A stretch of 64,000 bases of DNA, from positions 7,433,060 to 7,497,059 of the forward strand of contig OX442314.1 of the NCBI GenBank assembly GCA_949358305.1, given 5' to 3'. The position numbers and the translations under genes were made by a program. The notes under the pieces are model-generated. The model was not told the origin of the DNA and ran no database searches. It worked only from the letters and a program-made list of their open reading frames with translations. Positions within the stretch are counted from its first letter, which is position 1. Each line of letters opens with the position of its first letter. Shown piece by piece: positions 55,038-64,000 of the stretch. The DNA is from Strigamia acuminata (lineage: Eukaryota; Arthropoda; Chilopoda; Geophilomorpha; Linotaeniidae).

Positions 55038-58000
55038 ATTAAAACAGACCCATTCGATTTCTCGGAATTTTCAGATGATTTATTTGAATTATCTGGAAAG
55101 GATCAGAAACCCCCACCAATTGAACTTGCAACCCAATTAAATAAGGAACTATTCAAGTGGGACGACTTGAACCTTGATTTAATTCCTACAACGGAACGCG
55201 CCAACAGTAATACTGGTGGCGTGAGGGAAGGAATCGATTCAATGACGAAACAATTGGAGGGACTCAGCATCTTCAACCACGGTGGAAAATGGAACGTGAA
55301 GAAGTTCAGTAACCTTCGACGTTTAGACCAACGCGGAGTTACGGAATTTGTAAAAACACTGACTGACCGACATTCTGACGACCCTCGTATGAGAGTTCAG
55401 ATTGGAGGTTTGAAGTTCAATGCTCTAATGGACTCTGGTGCAACCCAGTGTTTCATTGGAATGCAACTTCTATCTCAAACCAATGCAGAACCCGATTATA
55501 TCCAAGAATGTCCTCGGGGAATGCGAGTTTGTGCAGTAGGAATTAGTCACGTACCACTTGGACAAATTACACTTTGTGTCAAGTGGGCAGGCGGACTAAA
55601 ATATACACCAATCAACTTTATTATCCTGAAACATGGAGTATGTGATCTTATCATTGGTCACAACTTCATGCGACGCGCCGGAATTGACCTGAGAGCTAAA
55701 AGAGGATCATTCACATGCGATTCCATGCCTGGATGGTCGGCTCCCTACGAAACTAGAGAGTCCGACTGTGAATTGGCACGTATCCGTACACTCGATGCTA
55801 ATGGCGCCGAGACTCACACGCCTGCTGATTGGGCTGAAAAGCTTGTCGCAGACTGTGATAGTACGGACGAACGTAAGGACCAACTAAAAGCTGTCATTTT
55901 AGCAATAAAAGACGTTTTTAGGGACAAAGTAGGTTGCACCAACTTAGCCAAGCATAAAATCACTTTGAAAAAAGATGCGAAATGGCGAATCCAACCTTAT
56001 CGAATGTACAACCCGGCCAAGAAGGCCATAATGACGGAGTTAGTCGAGGAGTTGGAGGCCGATGATCTAATCGAGCCTGCAACTGGCCCGTACATCAGTC
56101 ATCCTGTGATAGTAGCCAAACCAAACGGCAAATACCGTTTGTGTATTGACTACCGTTGGCTTAACGCCATTTCAATACTCGACACAATACAAATGCCTAG
56201 TATCGACCTGTTAATCCACAGTACGAATAAGGCCAAGTATTTCACATCATTGGATTTAACTCAGGGATATCATCAGATGGAAATGGAAGAGGAAGACAAG
56301 TGTAAAACTGCTTTCTACACACCGAAGGGAAATTATCAATTTAAAAGGATGCCCTTCGGTTTGTGCAACGCACCCTGTTCCTTCCAGAACTTGATGAGCA
56401 GAGTGATGGGTGACTCGCTGCATAAGCATGTCCTCGTCTACTTGGATGATTTGATCATCTTCTCCCACTCCTGGAAAGAACACTTGGACCACATAAAGGA
56501 CGTGTTAGAAAAGCTCCAAAAAGCTAATTTAACTATCAACAAAGCCAAATCAAAATTTGGAAGAACTTCACTAAAGTTCTTGGGTCATTATATCACACCG
56601 GAAGGTTTGAATGCTGACCCCGACAAAATCAAGTCAGTCAAGGAATTCCCCGAACCCACCTGTTCAAAGGATATACAGAGGTTTCATGGTCTGTCCAATT
56701 TCTTTAGGAAGTTTATTCCTAATCATGCGGATATCGCTAGACCACTCACCTCAATCATGCATAAAAATGCTGCTTTTGTGTGGGGCAAGGAACAGAAAGA
56801 GGCATTTGCAAAAATCAAAGAGATTTTGTGCGATAAAAACCAAGTTCTACATATGCCTGATATGTCAAAACCTATGGTAGTAATGACTGACGCGTCCCAT
56901 ACAGGGCTCGGTGCAGTTCTCTGCCAGGATGTCGAGGTGTTTAACGAAAAAACACAGAAAATGATGATGGTCCCAAAACCCGTTGCTTATGCGAGCCGAG
57001 TTTTACGAGGGGCTGAAGAACGTTATTCCACTCCCGAACTGGAATGTTTGGCAGTTGTGTGGGCAGTTGATCGCTTCCGCCCATACTTGGAATACACGAC
57101 GTTCACGCTGGAGTCGGATGCGCAAGCGTTGGGTTGGCTAATGAGAACGCCAGAACCATCCGGCCGATTTGGTCGCTGGGCAGTGAAAATCCAGTGCGGA
57201 GCATTCAAGATTGTGTTCAGAAAAGGCGCCCTGAACCAGGTAGCCGACGCTCTATCAAGAGCGCCGTTATCTGCAATGGATACGCCTATTACCGATTACA
57301 TTGAGCCGGTAGAAATTAACCAATTCTATCCTCTATGGACCGGTAATAAGAAGACTCAAGTCATTCCAGTTGAAGGACGACGTCACTTTCTAACAAATGT
57401 GAATATTCGTTTTAACGATTTCTCCGAATTAAATGAAGAAAATTCAAATAATTCTGGAGAAAAGGGGGAAGTGAATGAGAAAGGCAAAACGAAACATCAA
57501 ACAACAGTATTTAGTGCATTAACCGATGTACTAAATCAAGTTCCCCCAACCCGAGCTGAAATAATCGCAGAACAATTATTGGATGATGATTGTAAAAAGA
57601 TTATGGCCCACTTGAAGTTAAGTGAGGAAGACCAAGAATTAGAGACAGATCTAGACTGGCTAAATACCATAGCTGGATACTGTTTGGATGAAAGTGGGGA
57701 GGACGGCAGTAAAATGCTCATTTTCTTTCGTCCCACCTTTGAAGAGGAGTTGAACGACTCCGGAAATGGGTTTAAGGCCGTGATCCCTAAATCTCTTGTA
57801 AGAAGAGCTTTATTTGCCTGTCACGGCCACCCCCTTTGTGGACATGCAGGTATGAGCAAGACTCTGGAAAGAGCAAAGCTCATTTATTACTGGCCAAAGA
57901 TGACTAGGGATACGCGCAACTATGTCCGTGGTTGCCCGCATTGCCAGCAGTACAAGCCAAGCCAGCACCGAAAACATCGAGCGGCTTACACGCCGCATAA

Positions 58001-59261
58001 TATGACGAATCCATGGGAAACCGTGAGTATCGACTTGATGGGCCCCAAGCCCGCTGGTCGATCGAAGTTACAATGGATATTAGTGATAATAGACCATTGC
58101 ACCAAATGGGTTGAAGTATTCGCGTTGACAAAGGCCTCTAGCGAGAGCATTGTCAACAAGATGAGTGACGTTTTTCATCGTTGGGGTTACCCCAAAAAGA
58201 TATTGTCGGATAATGGAAGACAATTCGTGTCCACCGTCTATAGTGATTTTTGTAAAAAACATCACATAGACATGGCACATGTCAGCCCCTATCATGCCTC
58301 GGCTAACCCGACAGAAAGGGCTAACCGTGACTTGAAGATGATGCTGGCAATTTATTCTGATGTGCACTCTCACTGGCCACGATTCTTGAACGAATTCGCG
58401 TTTGCCACGAGAACGGCCATCTCAGATGCAACTGGATTTAGCCCAATGATGCTGAACACGGGTAGAACGGTACCACTACCATTCGATCCACGTATAGTGG
58501 AACACGGGGTAAAGTTTGATAAAAACAAACCCGAAGAATACGTACATGGCATTCTGGATGTGCTTAGAAGAGCACATCAAGAAATGCACCGGAAAATCCA
58601 GGAGAATTATGTCCGACATGACAAGATTCACCGCAACAAATATCACATTTGTCAGTATGCTGTTGGCGATCTAGTCTGGAAAGCTACACATATTTTGTCA
58701 AATAAAGAAAAGGGAATCACCGCTGGTTTCGCCGAAAAGCGAGACGGCCCCTGGGAAATCACAGCAGTATTAAAAGGAGGCTCGTATTCATTACGAAAAG
58801 TTGCCGATGGATCAATTGAGAAATCAATTAATATCCAGGATTTGTCACCTTATATCCCGTCATTTCCGGTTGAAGCTTGGTCGGAAAACCAAACTGAAGG
58901 CAGTGAGGGGATTCATCCAACCCCAAATTGGATGGACGAACACTTCCCTGTCTCGCAACAGACAGAAGAAGATGTTGTCCCTATGGAAACGGAGGATACA
59001 GTCGAAAACGATACCCTCCAACCCACAGACGAGGCAGTCGAGGAAGTTATCGAAAATAACGAACTCGAACATATAAAACGCCGAAATAAAAAATTATTAC
59101 GAGCTGAAAGACGTTCTAAAAGAACTCCTAAGCCTAATCGACAATTTAGCGATGATTTCGTGCAAAAAATGCAGGAATTAAATATTTCGGAAAAGAATAT
59201 TTATTTCACAAAGCATGCACACCTCTACTTTGAAGAGACGACTCATCCATGCTATTTTTAA
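55002..59261 (+). CDS. Gypsy-2 Pol: protease, RT, RNase H, integrase
   Basis: About 1420 codons in the -1 frame relative to gag, with no ATG near its beginning, so made by frameshifting. Protease with DSGATQ (about 55433) and LIIGHNFM. Reverse transcriptase with YRLCIDYRWLN (about 56130), FKRMPFGLCNAP and YLDD (about 56440). RNase H with TDASHTGLGA (about 56888) and ELECLAVVW. Integrase HHCC (HGHPLCGHAG about 57824, CPHCQQYK about 57935) and DDE: D in SIDLMGP (about 58030), D in SDNGRQF (about 58210), E in PTERANRD (about 58312). RT before integrase is the Ty3/gypsy order. Frame intact. Confidence 0.95.
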   Translation: MLRGVEPTISAPIKTDPFDFSEFSDDLFELSGKDQKPPPIELATQLNKELFKWDDLNLDLIPTTERANSNTGGVREGIDSMTKQLEGLSIFNHGGKWNVKKFSNLRRLDQRGVTEFVKTLTDRHSDDPRMRVQIGGLKFNALMDSGATQCFIGMQLLSQTNAEPDYIQECPRGMRVCAVGISHVPLGQITLCVKWAGGLKYTPINFIILKHGVCDLIIGHNFMRRAGIDLRAKRGSFTCDSMPGWSAPYETRESDCELARIRTLDANGAETHTPADWAEKLVADCDSTDERKDQLKAVILAIKDVFRDKVGCTNLAKHKITLKKDAKWRIQPYRMYNPAKKAIMTELVEELEADDLIEPATGPYISHPVIVAKPNGKYRLCIDYRWLNAISILDTIQMPSIDLLIHSTNKAKYFTSLDLTQGYHQMEMEEEDKCKTAFYTPKGNYQFKRMPFGLCNAPCSFQNLMSRVMGDSLHKHVLVYLDDLIIFSHSWKEHLDHIKDVLEKLQKANLTINKAKSKFGRTSLKFLGHYITPEGLNADPDKIKSVKEFPEPTCSKDIQRFHGLSNFFRKFIPNHADIARPLTSIMHKNAAFVWGKEQKEAFAKIKEILCDKNQVLHMPDMSKPMVVMTDASHTGLGAVLCQDVEVFNEKTQKMMMVPKPVAYASRVLRGAEERYSTPELECLAVVWAVDRFRPYLEYTTFTLESDAQALGWLMRTPEPSGRFGRWAVKIQCGAFKIVFRKGALNQVADALSRAPLSAMDTPITDYIEPVEINQFYPLWTGNKKTQVIPVEGRRHFLTNVNIRFNDFSELNEENSNNSGEKGEVNEKGKTKHQTTVFSALTDVLNQVPPTRAEIIAEQLLDDDCKKIMAHLKLSEEDQELETDLDWLNTIAGYCLDESGEDGSKMLIFFRPTFEEELNDSGNGFKAVIPKSLVRRALFACHGHPLCGHAGMSKTLERAKLIYYWPKMTRDTRNYVRGCPHCQQYKPSQHRKHRAAYTPHNMTNPWETVSIDLMGPKPAGRSKLQWILVIIDHCTKWVEVFALTKASSESIVNKMSDVFHRWGYPKKILSDNGRQFVSTVYSDFCKKHHIDMAHVSPYHASANPTERANRDLKMMLAIYSDVHSHWPRFLNEFAFATRTAISDATGFSPMMLNTGRTVPLPFDPRIVEHGVKFDKNKPEEYVHGILDVLRRAHQEMHRKIQENYVRHDKIHRNKYHICQYAVGDLVWKATHILSNKEKGITAGFAEKRDGPWEITAVLKGGSYSLRKVADGSIEKSINIQDLSPYIPSFPVEAWSENQTEGSEGIHPTPNWMDEHFPVSQQTEEDVVPMETEDTVENDTLQPTDEAVEEVIENNELEHIKRRNKKLLRAERRSKRTPKPNRQFSDDFVQKMQELNISEKNIYFTKHAHLYFEETTHPCYF

Positions 59262-59789
59262 AACAAGATAGTGTAAATGAGTCATCAACCAATCACAGAG
59301 CTCGGTCTAAAAAATAGACACCTGCTTTGAGGTTGACCTGTGAACTCACTCTCGTTAGTTCCACTACAGCTGACACATCGCTTAACAATTGGTCATCTCG
59401 TGAAGTTTTCTGTCAACGCGAAAAATCGGGTAAATTGTGAGTGAACTAATTTACACGAGTCTCGAAAAAGACAACTTTTATTCGGTTTTATTTTAGTTAA
59501 GAGGTTTGCCCAAACTTCGTAGCTAAACCACGTGGGTTTAGGCCCGGAAAACTTCGTCTCGTCGAATTTATTCGACAGTCACCGACACCGGACGTTAATA
59601 AACGCTCTTGTTTGGACAAACAACGAGGTTTTTTCGTAAGTTAAATTTATTCAACGATAAATTTAATTAATATTTCCGGAGTTTTAAAATTTAACCGAAT
59701 TTTAATAGGAAATTTCGTACGGACAACATTAATTACGTCAGCAAAGAAAACGTCAATTTTTCCACGGATTTACGAGCAAAGATTCAACA
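59262..59789 (+). promoter_or_regulatory. Structured spacer pol to ORF3
   Basis: No coding. Perfect stem-loops ttaaatttat/ataaatttaa (59641-59666, loop tcaacg) and ttaaaatt/aattttaa (59684-59705, loop taaccg). Presumed leader for the ORF3 mRNA. Confidence 0.45.
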
Positions 59790-62370
59790 ATGAGTGGTAA
59801 AGTGTTATTTTTGTATGATAAAATATTCAAATACACCGCCATTAACTCGAGAAGTTATCTAGAAAGATAAAACTCGCCAAGTCATGTTATAAAGTACAGG
59901 AAGTTCTCACTAGAGGGTGTTCGCCACCCTTTGAACACGTATCAGGAATCCAGTATCTGAATTATCGTCTTTTAATCGATTAAATTAAATTGTTAAATTT
60001 ATTAGTCGGTTAAAGGACAATATTTATGATATTACGGACCTTTCCGAAAAAGGAAAATACGTAAATTAAGCTGTTCAATGTTCGATTTAAATATTTAAAC
60101 TCAACCGTTTAAAAGTATTTGATTGTTCAGTGTTTCGCAATAATGACGGACAGGGCATTAGACAAAGTAATTCACCTTACTTCGCTAATTAACATCCCAA
60201 TGAGAATAATCGAGAAGAACGAATTGATATATTTACCTCAAAATAAATATATCAACGTTTAGGCGGTTTATTTGAATTGATGTATTTATTTTACGATAAA
60301 TACATTAATTATCGGTGACTTGTTGGTATTTATATGTTTATGTCACGATAAATATATTAAGTATCGGCAATTCATCTGGATTAGGTTATTTTTCGATAAC
60401 TTTAATTCATTTGATGTGATTTCTCGAATTTAGGAAAGGATCGAGGGCCACGTAGGTCACCTAATAAACGTCGCCACGTCCATTACGATCACTCGTCGAC
60501 GTCAGGCGATTCAAGTCCCGACCGCGGTAGGCCGCCCCGAAACGAGGAGACTTCCAGGTCTGATGGCTTTCAAGCTGTATTGGACTGGGCCAAGGCACGA
60601 GGAAAGGAGTTACCCGACTACCTGAGGAAATTGTTAAAGTCTGCCGAGTCAGCGGGAACCTATTCTTCCGGCAGAGAATGTGCTCAGGCCATAATGGATT
60701 GGGCCAAAGCGAGGGGAAAAGAATTGCCCGACTACCTGAAGAAGTTAGTGAAATCAGCGGAAGCTACGGGAACGTCCTCAAAGGAAAACACGCTTCAAGT
60801 CACGATTAGAGACGAGTCCTGGAATCGGCCTTCCACTTCTGCGTCTCATTCCTCGCACTCCAGGGAGAGAAGCAGCCGCCATGTTCGTAGTGACAATCAC
60901 CCGTACCGTCCGCATTTCCATTCTGAGAATGAACCACCACGTCCGTTGACTGAACAGCCACGAGTGGTCTATCATTACTCGTCGCAAAAGCCAGCTCGAA
61001 CCAATACGAGTTCCAACTGGACGGAATATCGACCAACCCAGTATCGCAGCAGCCATGTCACTCAGAAAAAGAGAGAGACGAAAGCAGCAGCAAAGCCAGT
61101 TCCAGCCAAAACCACGCCGATCCTCCCTAAAGAAAAATTGGACGCAGCCACCACCGCAATCGTAAAGGAACTGAAGAAGGCCGCACCAATCGAGGGCACC
61201 AAAGCAGAGCGCAGAGAAATTGTGGAAAAGGCCGTTAACGTCATTCTTCCAAAATGTCGTCTCCCTTACGATGAACGTGTGGAGGTTACGTGCCCGTTTT
61301 GCAATGGCGGAGGCTGGGCGATAGGAATCGTGCAAGGATGTCATGCAATGCTGTGCCCGAATTGTTCCGGGTGGAAAATTCGTGAGAAAATCTCGCCGTG
61401 GAATGACAATGTCCTGCCTTACGTGGTGATGGGGACCTCGCAGCCTGGACCCCGTATATGGTCCACCTGCGACCCCTGTCAAGTGATTCACTCCCATTTA
61501 GGAGAGGTGATCCTAGTAGACCCACGGTTCATCGTAGACAATCACCGACCCGGCGGTTACGAGGTTACCACTTGGACTCAGGACGAGGTCCGGATGCTCG
61601 CCAATTTAAGCTTAAAAGCTAAAAAGGCAAATGAAGAATTGGAAGTGAAGCAAGCGGCACAACTGGCGATGACTCCGGTCACCGAGGCAACGATCCAATG
61701 CGGAGCCACTCAACCAACTGAGACGTCCAAGACCCCCACACCGGTGGAGTCTCCCAAGACGATCACACCTCCACCAGGCCCACCAGCTAAGAAGTTGCCG
61801 GCATTAAAATCGGTTGTGACGGCGTATCCTTTCGTGGTTCCGGCAGGCATCACAAATGAACACGCGGCCGAGTGCGAGATTGATCACTACACTCCCATCA
61901 TCAGGGAAGCCGCCTTGGACATTTTCCGACGATTGAACCAGAAGCGCAACGTTTATTACCAGTTGCCCATTTTAGTTATGAGATGGATAATGAACCCGTT
62001 GCGTACCGAGCCCTTCCCTGTGTTGGAACACATATGGGCGCGTTTGCTCGAACGTGTGAGCCAACTTCCCGCCGCCATCCATATCCGCGCAGATTGGAGT
62101 GTCGAGCTACCAACGGCTGAAGAGGTGTTCAAGCAAGAACGACAAGCCAGGGACCCACCAATTGTTAGCTTGCGCCCGTTACCCGACGGATTTGCCGCCA
62201 GAATTGGTCGACCAAGTACGTCGAGAGGAATTTCCCCGAGTGTAGAGACCCCGCTGCCGAGAAGTTCGTCGGAGGACTCGACCAAACTTATCATTGACGA
62301 GAGCGCCGACCCTGAAGCAAGCCAGAAGGACGGGGAAAAGGAAGATGGTCGCCAGAGCCCCGTCATCTAA
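59790..62370 (+). CDS. Gypsy-2 spliced third ORF, unknown zinc-binding protein
   Basis: ATG AGT G at 59790-59796 is followed by donor GTAAAG. Intron 59797-60433 (ending atttag) joins in phase to 60434-62370, about 648 residues. The N terminus is very basic (MSGKDRGPRRSPNKRR). Two tandem repeats DWAKARGKELPDYL+KL+KSAE lie near residues 48-115. A Pro/Ser/Arg-rich middle follows, then a probable zinc ribbon (CPFCNGG...CHAMLCPNC, about 61291-61365) and CDPC (about 61471). There is no signal peptide, transmembrane segment or env motif. It occupies the env position like the Gypsy-1 ORF3, but the two are not clearly similar. Basic tail plus zinc ribbon suggests nucleic-acid binding (inference). Confidence 0.75.
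59797..60433 (+). other. Intron of Gypsy-2 ORF3, stem-loop rich
   Basis: 637 bp. Perfect hairpins: 60224-60235/60244-60255, 60280-60289/60296-60305 (loop tttacg), 60386-60390/60397-60401 (loop ttttcg), plus agttatct/agataaaact near 59853. Confidence 0.65.
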
Positions 62371-63093
62371 AAAGAGAAGTTACGTCCACGCAACACGTCG
62401 TGTCGGACGATATTCGTCAAGTTGAGTTTTTTAGCCTGTTCAGGCGATCAAAACAATTGTTCTACGAGATCGTGTTGTGTCCATTCCTACTAAAACGAAC
62501 TAATTGTTAAAAAACTTATGGTTCTCCACCGTAATGTGCAACTAAAGAGTTGATACATTTCTTAAACCGAACTAATTTTTGTAATGAAACTTTTTTTCGT
62601 GTTGTTTTCTACAGCCCAGAGGGGTGAATAATTTGAAGAGTTTGTTTTTTCAATTTAAGTTGAACAAAATAATTTAACTGTGATACTTTATTTTTTCATT
62701 TTAACAAATGTGACTTTAATCTTTGTAACCCGAAAATTTTATTGATACAGATAACATTATATTATTTAACGATAATTTATGTGTGTTTATTTTTCAAGAA
62801 ATTAACAAGTTTTGAAAGAATAAATAGAAAAACTTTCGTTTGAACATTTAATAATTTGGTGATTATTAAAGACTATTTCGGAGTTTAACGTGATGAATAA
62901 GTCCTGATGAACTATTATATATTTTCGTACGAGGATATATAATATACGAGATGAACTATTAAAATTATATACGGAAAAATATAAATTTCATTAGTTAGTA
63001 CATGCGTTAGTTGACCCTAACTGAAGAAGATTTGTCATATATCGCAGTGAAGACGAATCAAGAGGGAATATTTTAAGATATGCCCCTTGATAA
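62371..63093 (+). other. Gypsy-2 3' untranslated region
   Basis: AT-rich, no coding. Contains further small palindromes around 62925-62985 (atatatttcgtacgag / ggatatataatatacg). Confidence 0.45.
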
Positions 63094-63101
63094 GGGGGAT
63101 G
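63094..63101 (+). promoter_or_regulatory. Gypsy-2 polypurine tract
   Basis: agggggatg before the LTR start TATGACG. The same motif precedes the Gypsy-1 LTR. Confidence 0.75.
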
Positions 63102-64000
63102 TATGACGAACACGGTATTGTTTATGCGATATCATGCCAAATCCCACCGATAGATGGCGCTGACGTCAATAAGCGGCAAATTCGAATAGAATTTGTCACT
63201 TGATGTAAAACCACATAAAATATAACTTTTATGTGATTTTAAGACAGAGAATCGACTTTATCTTATATTTATGGAAATAAATACAGATATTATGTTGTTT
63301 TGTGGTAACTCTGCAAAGTTACCTCAAAAACTAGGTTTAGGGGATTAAATCTCCCCCTCGCACCTGCTCCAAGCGTGGACCCCCGCGGATCAAGTTGAAA
63401 GACTTAATCCAAAAGTGTTCCTCGCTATCCAGTTCCTGTCCCGACCTAGCAGAGAGCTATGGCCTGAGTATCCAGTTCCTGTTGACCACCTGGACTGGAA
63501 ATGTGCTCTGAGTATCCCATCACCTGGACCAGTGATTGGGGGGATTTGCAGGACCATTGCTCTCATTGGAGCAATGGCCAAGCTATTGTTTTCCCCGAGT
63601 ATATACTTCCTCGCAACAGGAAGTAGCTCGCTCTTGACCAGATATTTGACTATATGTTTTCTTGAGCCCATTCTACTACTCCGGTTGTCATGTTGATTGC
63701 GCAGACACTTGCTTGTCTGTTGATTGCGCAGTCAATGCCCCTTATACTGCGGGCCTATGACAACCTACATACGGCGTACACTTGACGTGGAGATGGGTGA
63801 TATGATGCCTCCATGTCCGGGTGCCCGATGACGGCTGTGTGGCCGTGAGGAGATCAGGTCGCGGCGATGAGTAGTAAGAATCCCGTCGGGCCGGATATAA
63901 TTCAACAAGTGTTCCACAAGGCCTGCCAGTTACAGTAAACCACGGCTGCCGAACAGCGTGTCGAAAATGTAACATTAGGGTTGAAATAACTAAACTCGGA
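63102..64000 (+). repeat. Gypsy-2 3' LTR, cut by window end
   Basis: Matches 42623-43521 at a constant offset of 20479; I saw no mismatch in the stretches compared. Confidence 0.95.

Larger units (their letters stand above)
42623..64000 (+). mobile_element. Gypsy-2 retrotransposon, full length but for window edge
   Basis: 5' LTR, primer site, leader, gag (split by Copia), pol, spliced ORF3, purine tract and the first 899 bp of the 3' LTR. The shared LTR stretch looks identical in the places I compared, so insertion is recent. The Copia at 45898-52812 arrived later. Confidence 0.9.

Overview
This is a repeat-rich, AT-rich stretch of an invertebrate nuclear genome. Evidence: spliced genes with small GT-AG introns and CTAAC-like branch sites, a cluster of DEG/ENaC (pickpocket/ASIC-type) sodium-channel genes, Gypsy and Copia LTR retrotransposons, a Helitron, and hAT-, pogo-, piggyBac- and Tc1-like non-autonomous elements. 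An arthropod such as a springtail or crustacean is my best guess, but the sequence alone does not prove it.

Layout. 1-2900: AT-rich satellites and low-complexity DNA. 2900-35600: three minus-strand DEG/ENaC paralogues (A 3448-8655, B 17854-20285, C 30185-35602). All junctions of A and C can be placed in frame, giving about 801 and 806 residues. Both proteins contain two complete channel subunits in series: TM1-ectodomain-TM2-linker-TM1-ectodomain-TM2. One uninterrupted 784-nt exon carries the first TM2, the linker and the second TM1, and the intron phases of the two halves match. This natural tandem-dimer channel is the most unusual host gene here. Gene B lies in a nearly identical 5.0-kb copy (17345-22354) of 5715-10724. 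The copies are separated by a 5'-truncated Gypsy element (10725-17344), so B lacks its last four exons. This could be a real duplication or a haplotype mis-join.

22400-42600 is a graveyard of foldback elements, MITEs, LTR fragments and minisatellites, including a 1.4-kb hAT-like foldback with 8-bp target duplications and one arm expanded into a 20-bp satellite.

42623-64000 is one young Gypsy element (5' LTR, tRNA-primed leader, gag, pol, spliced third ORF, 3' LTR running off the window). An intact Copia element (45898-52812) sits inside its gag, flanked by the duplication GAAAG. Gag and pol are linked by a textbook -1 frameshift site (A AAA AAC plus a G/C hairpin). Both Gypsy elements carry, where env would be, a long non-env ORF whose ATG lies on a separate upstream exon joined in phase. 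The non-coding parts of the complete Gypsy (LTR, leader, pol-ORF3 spacer, intron) contain many short perfect stem-loops, mostly with six-base loops; I know of no described counterpart.
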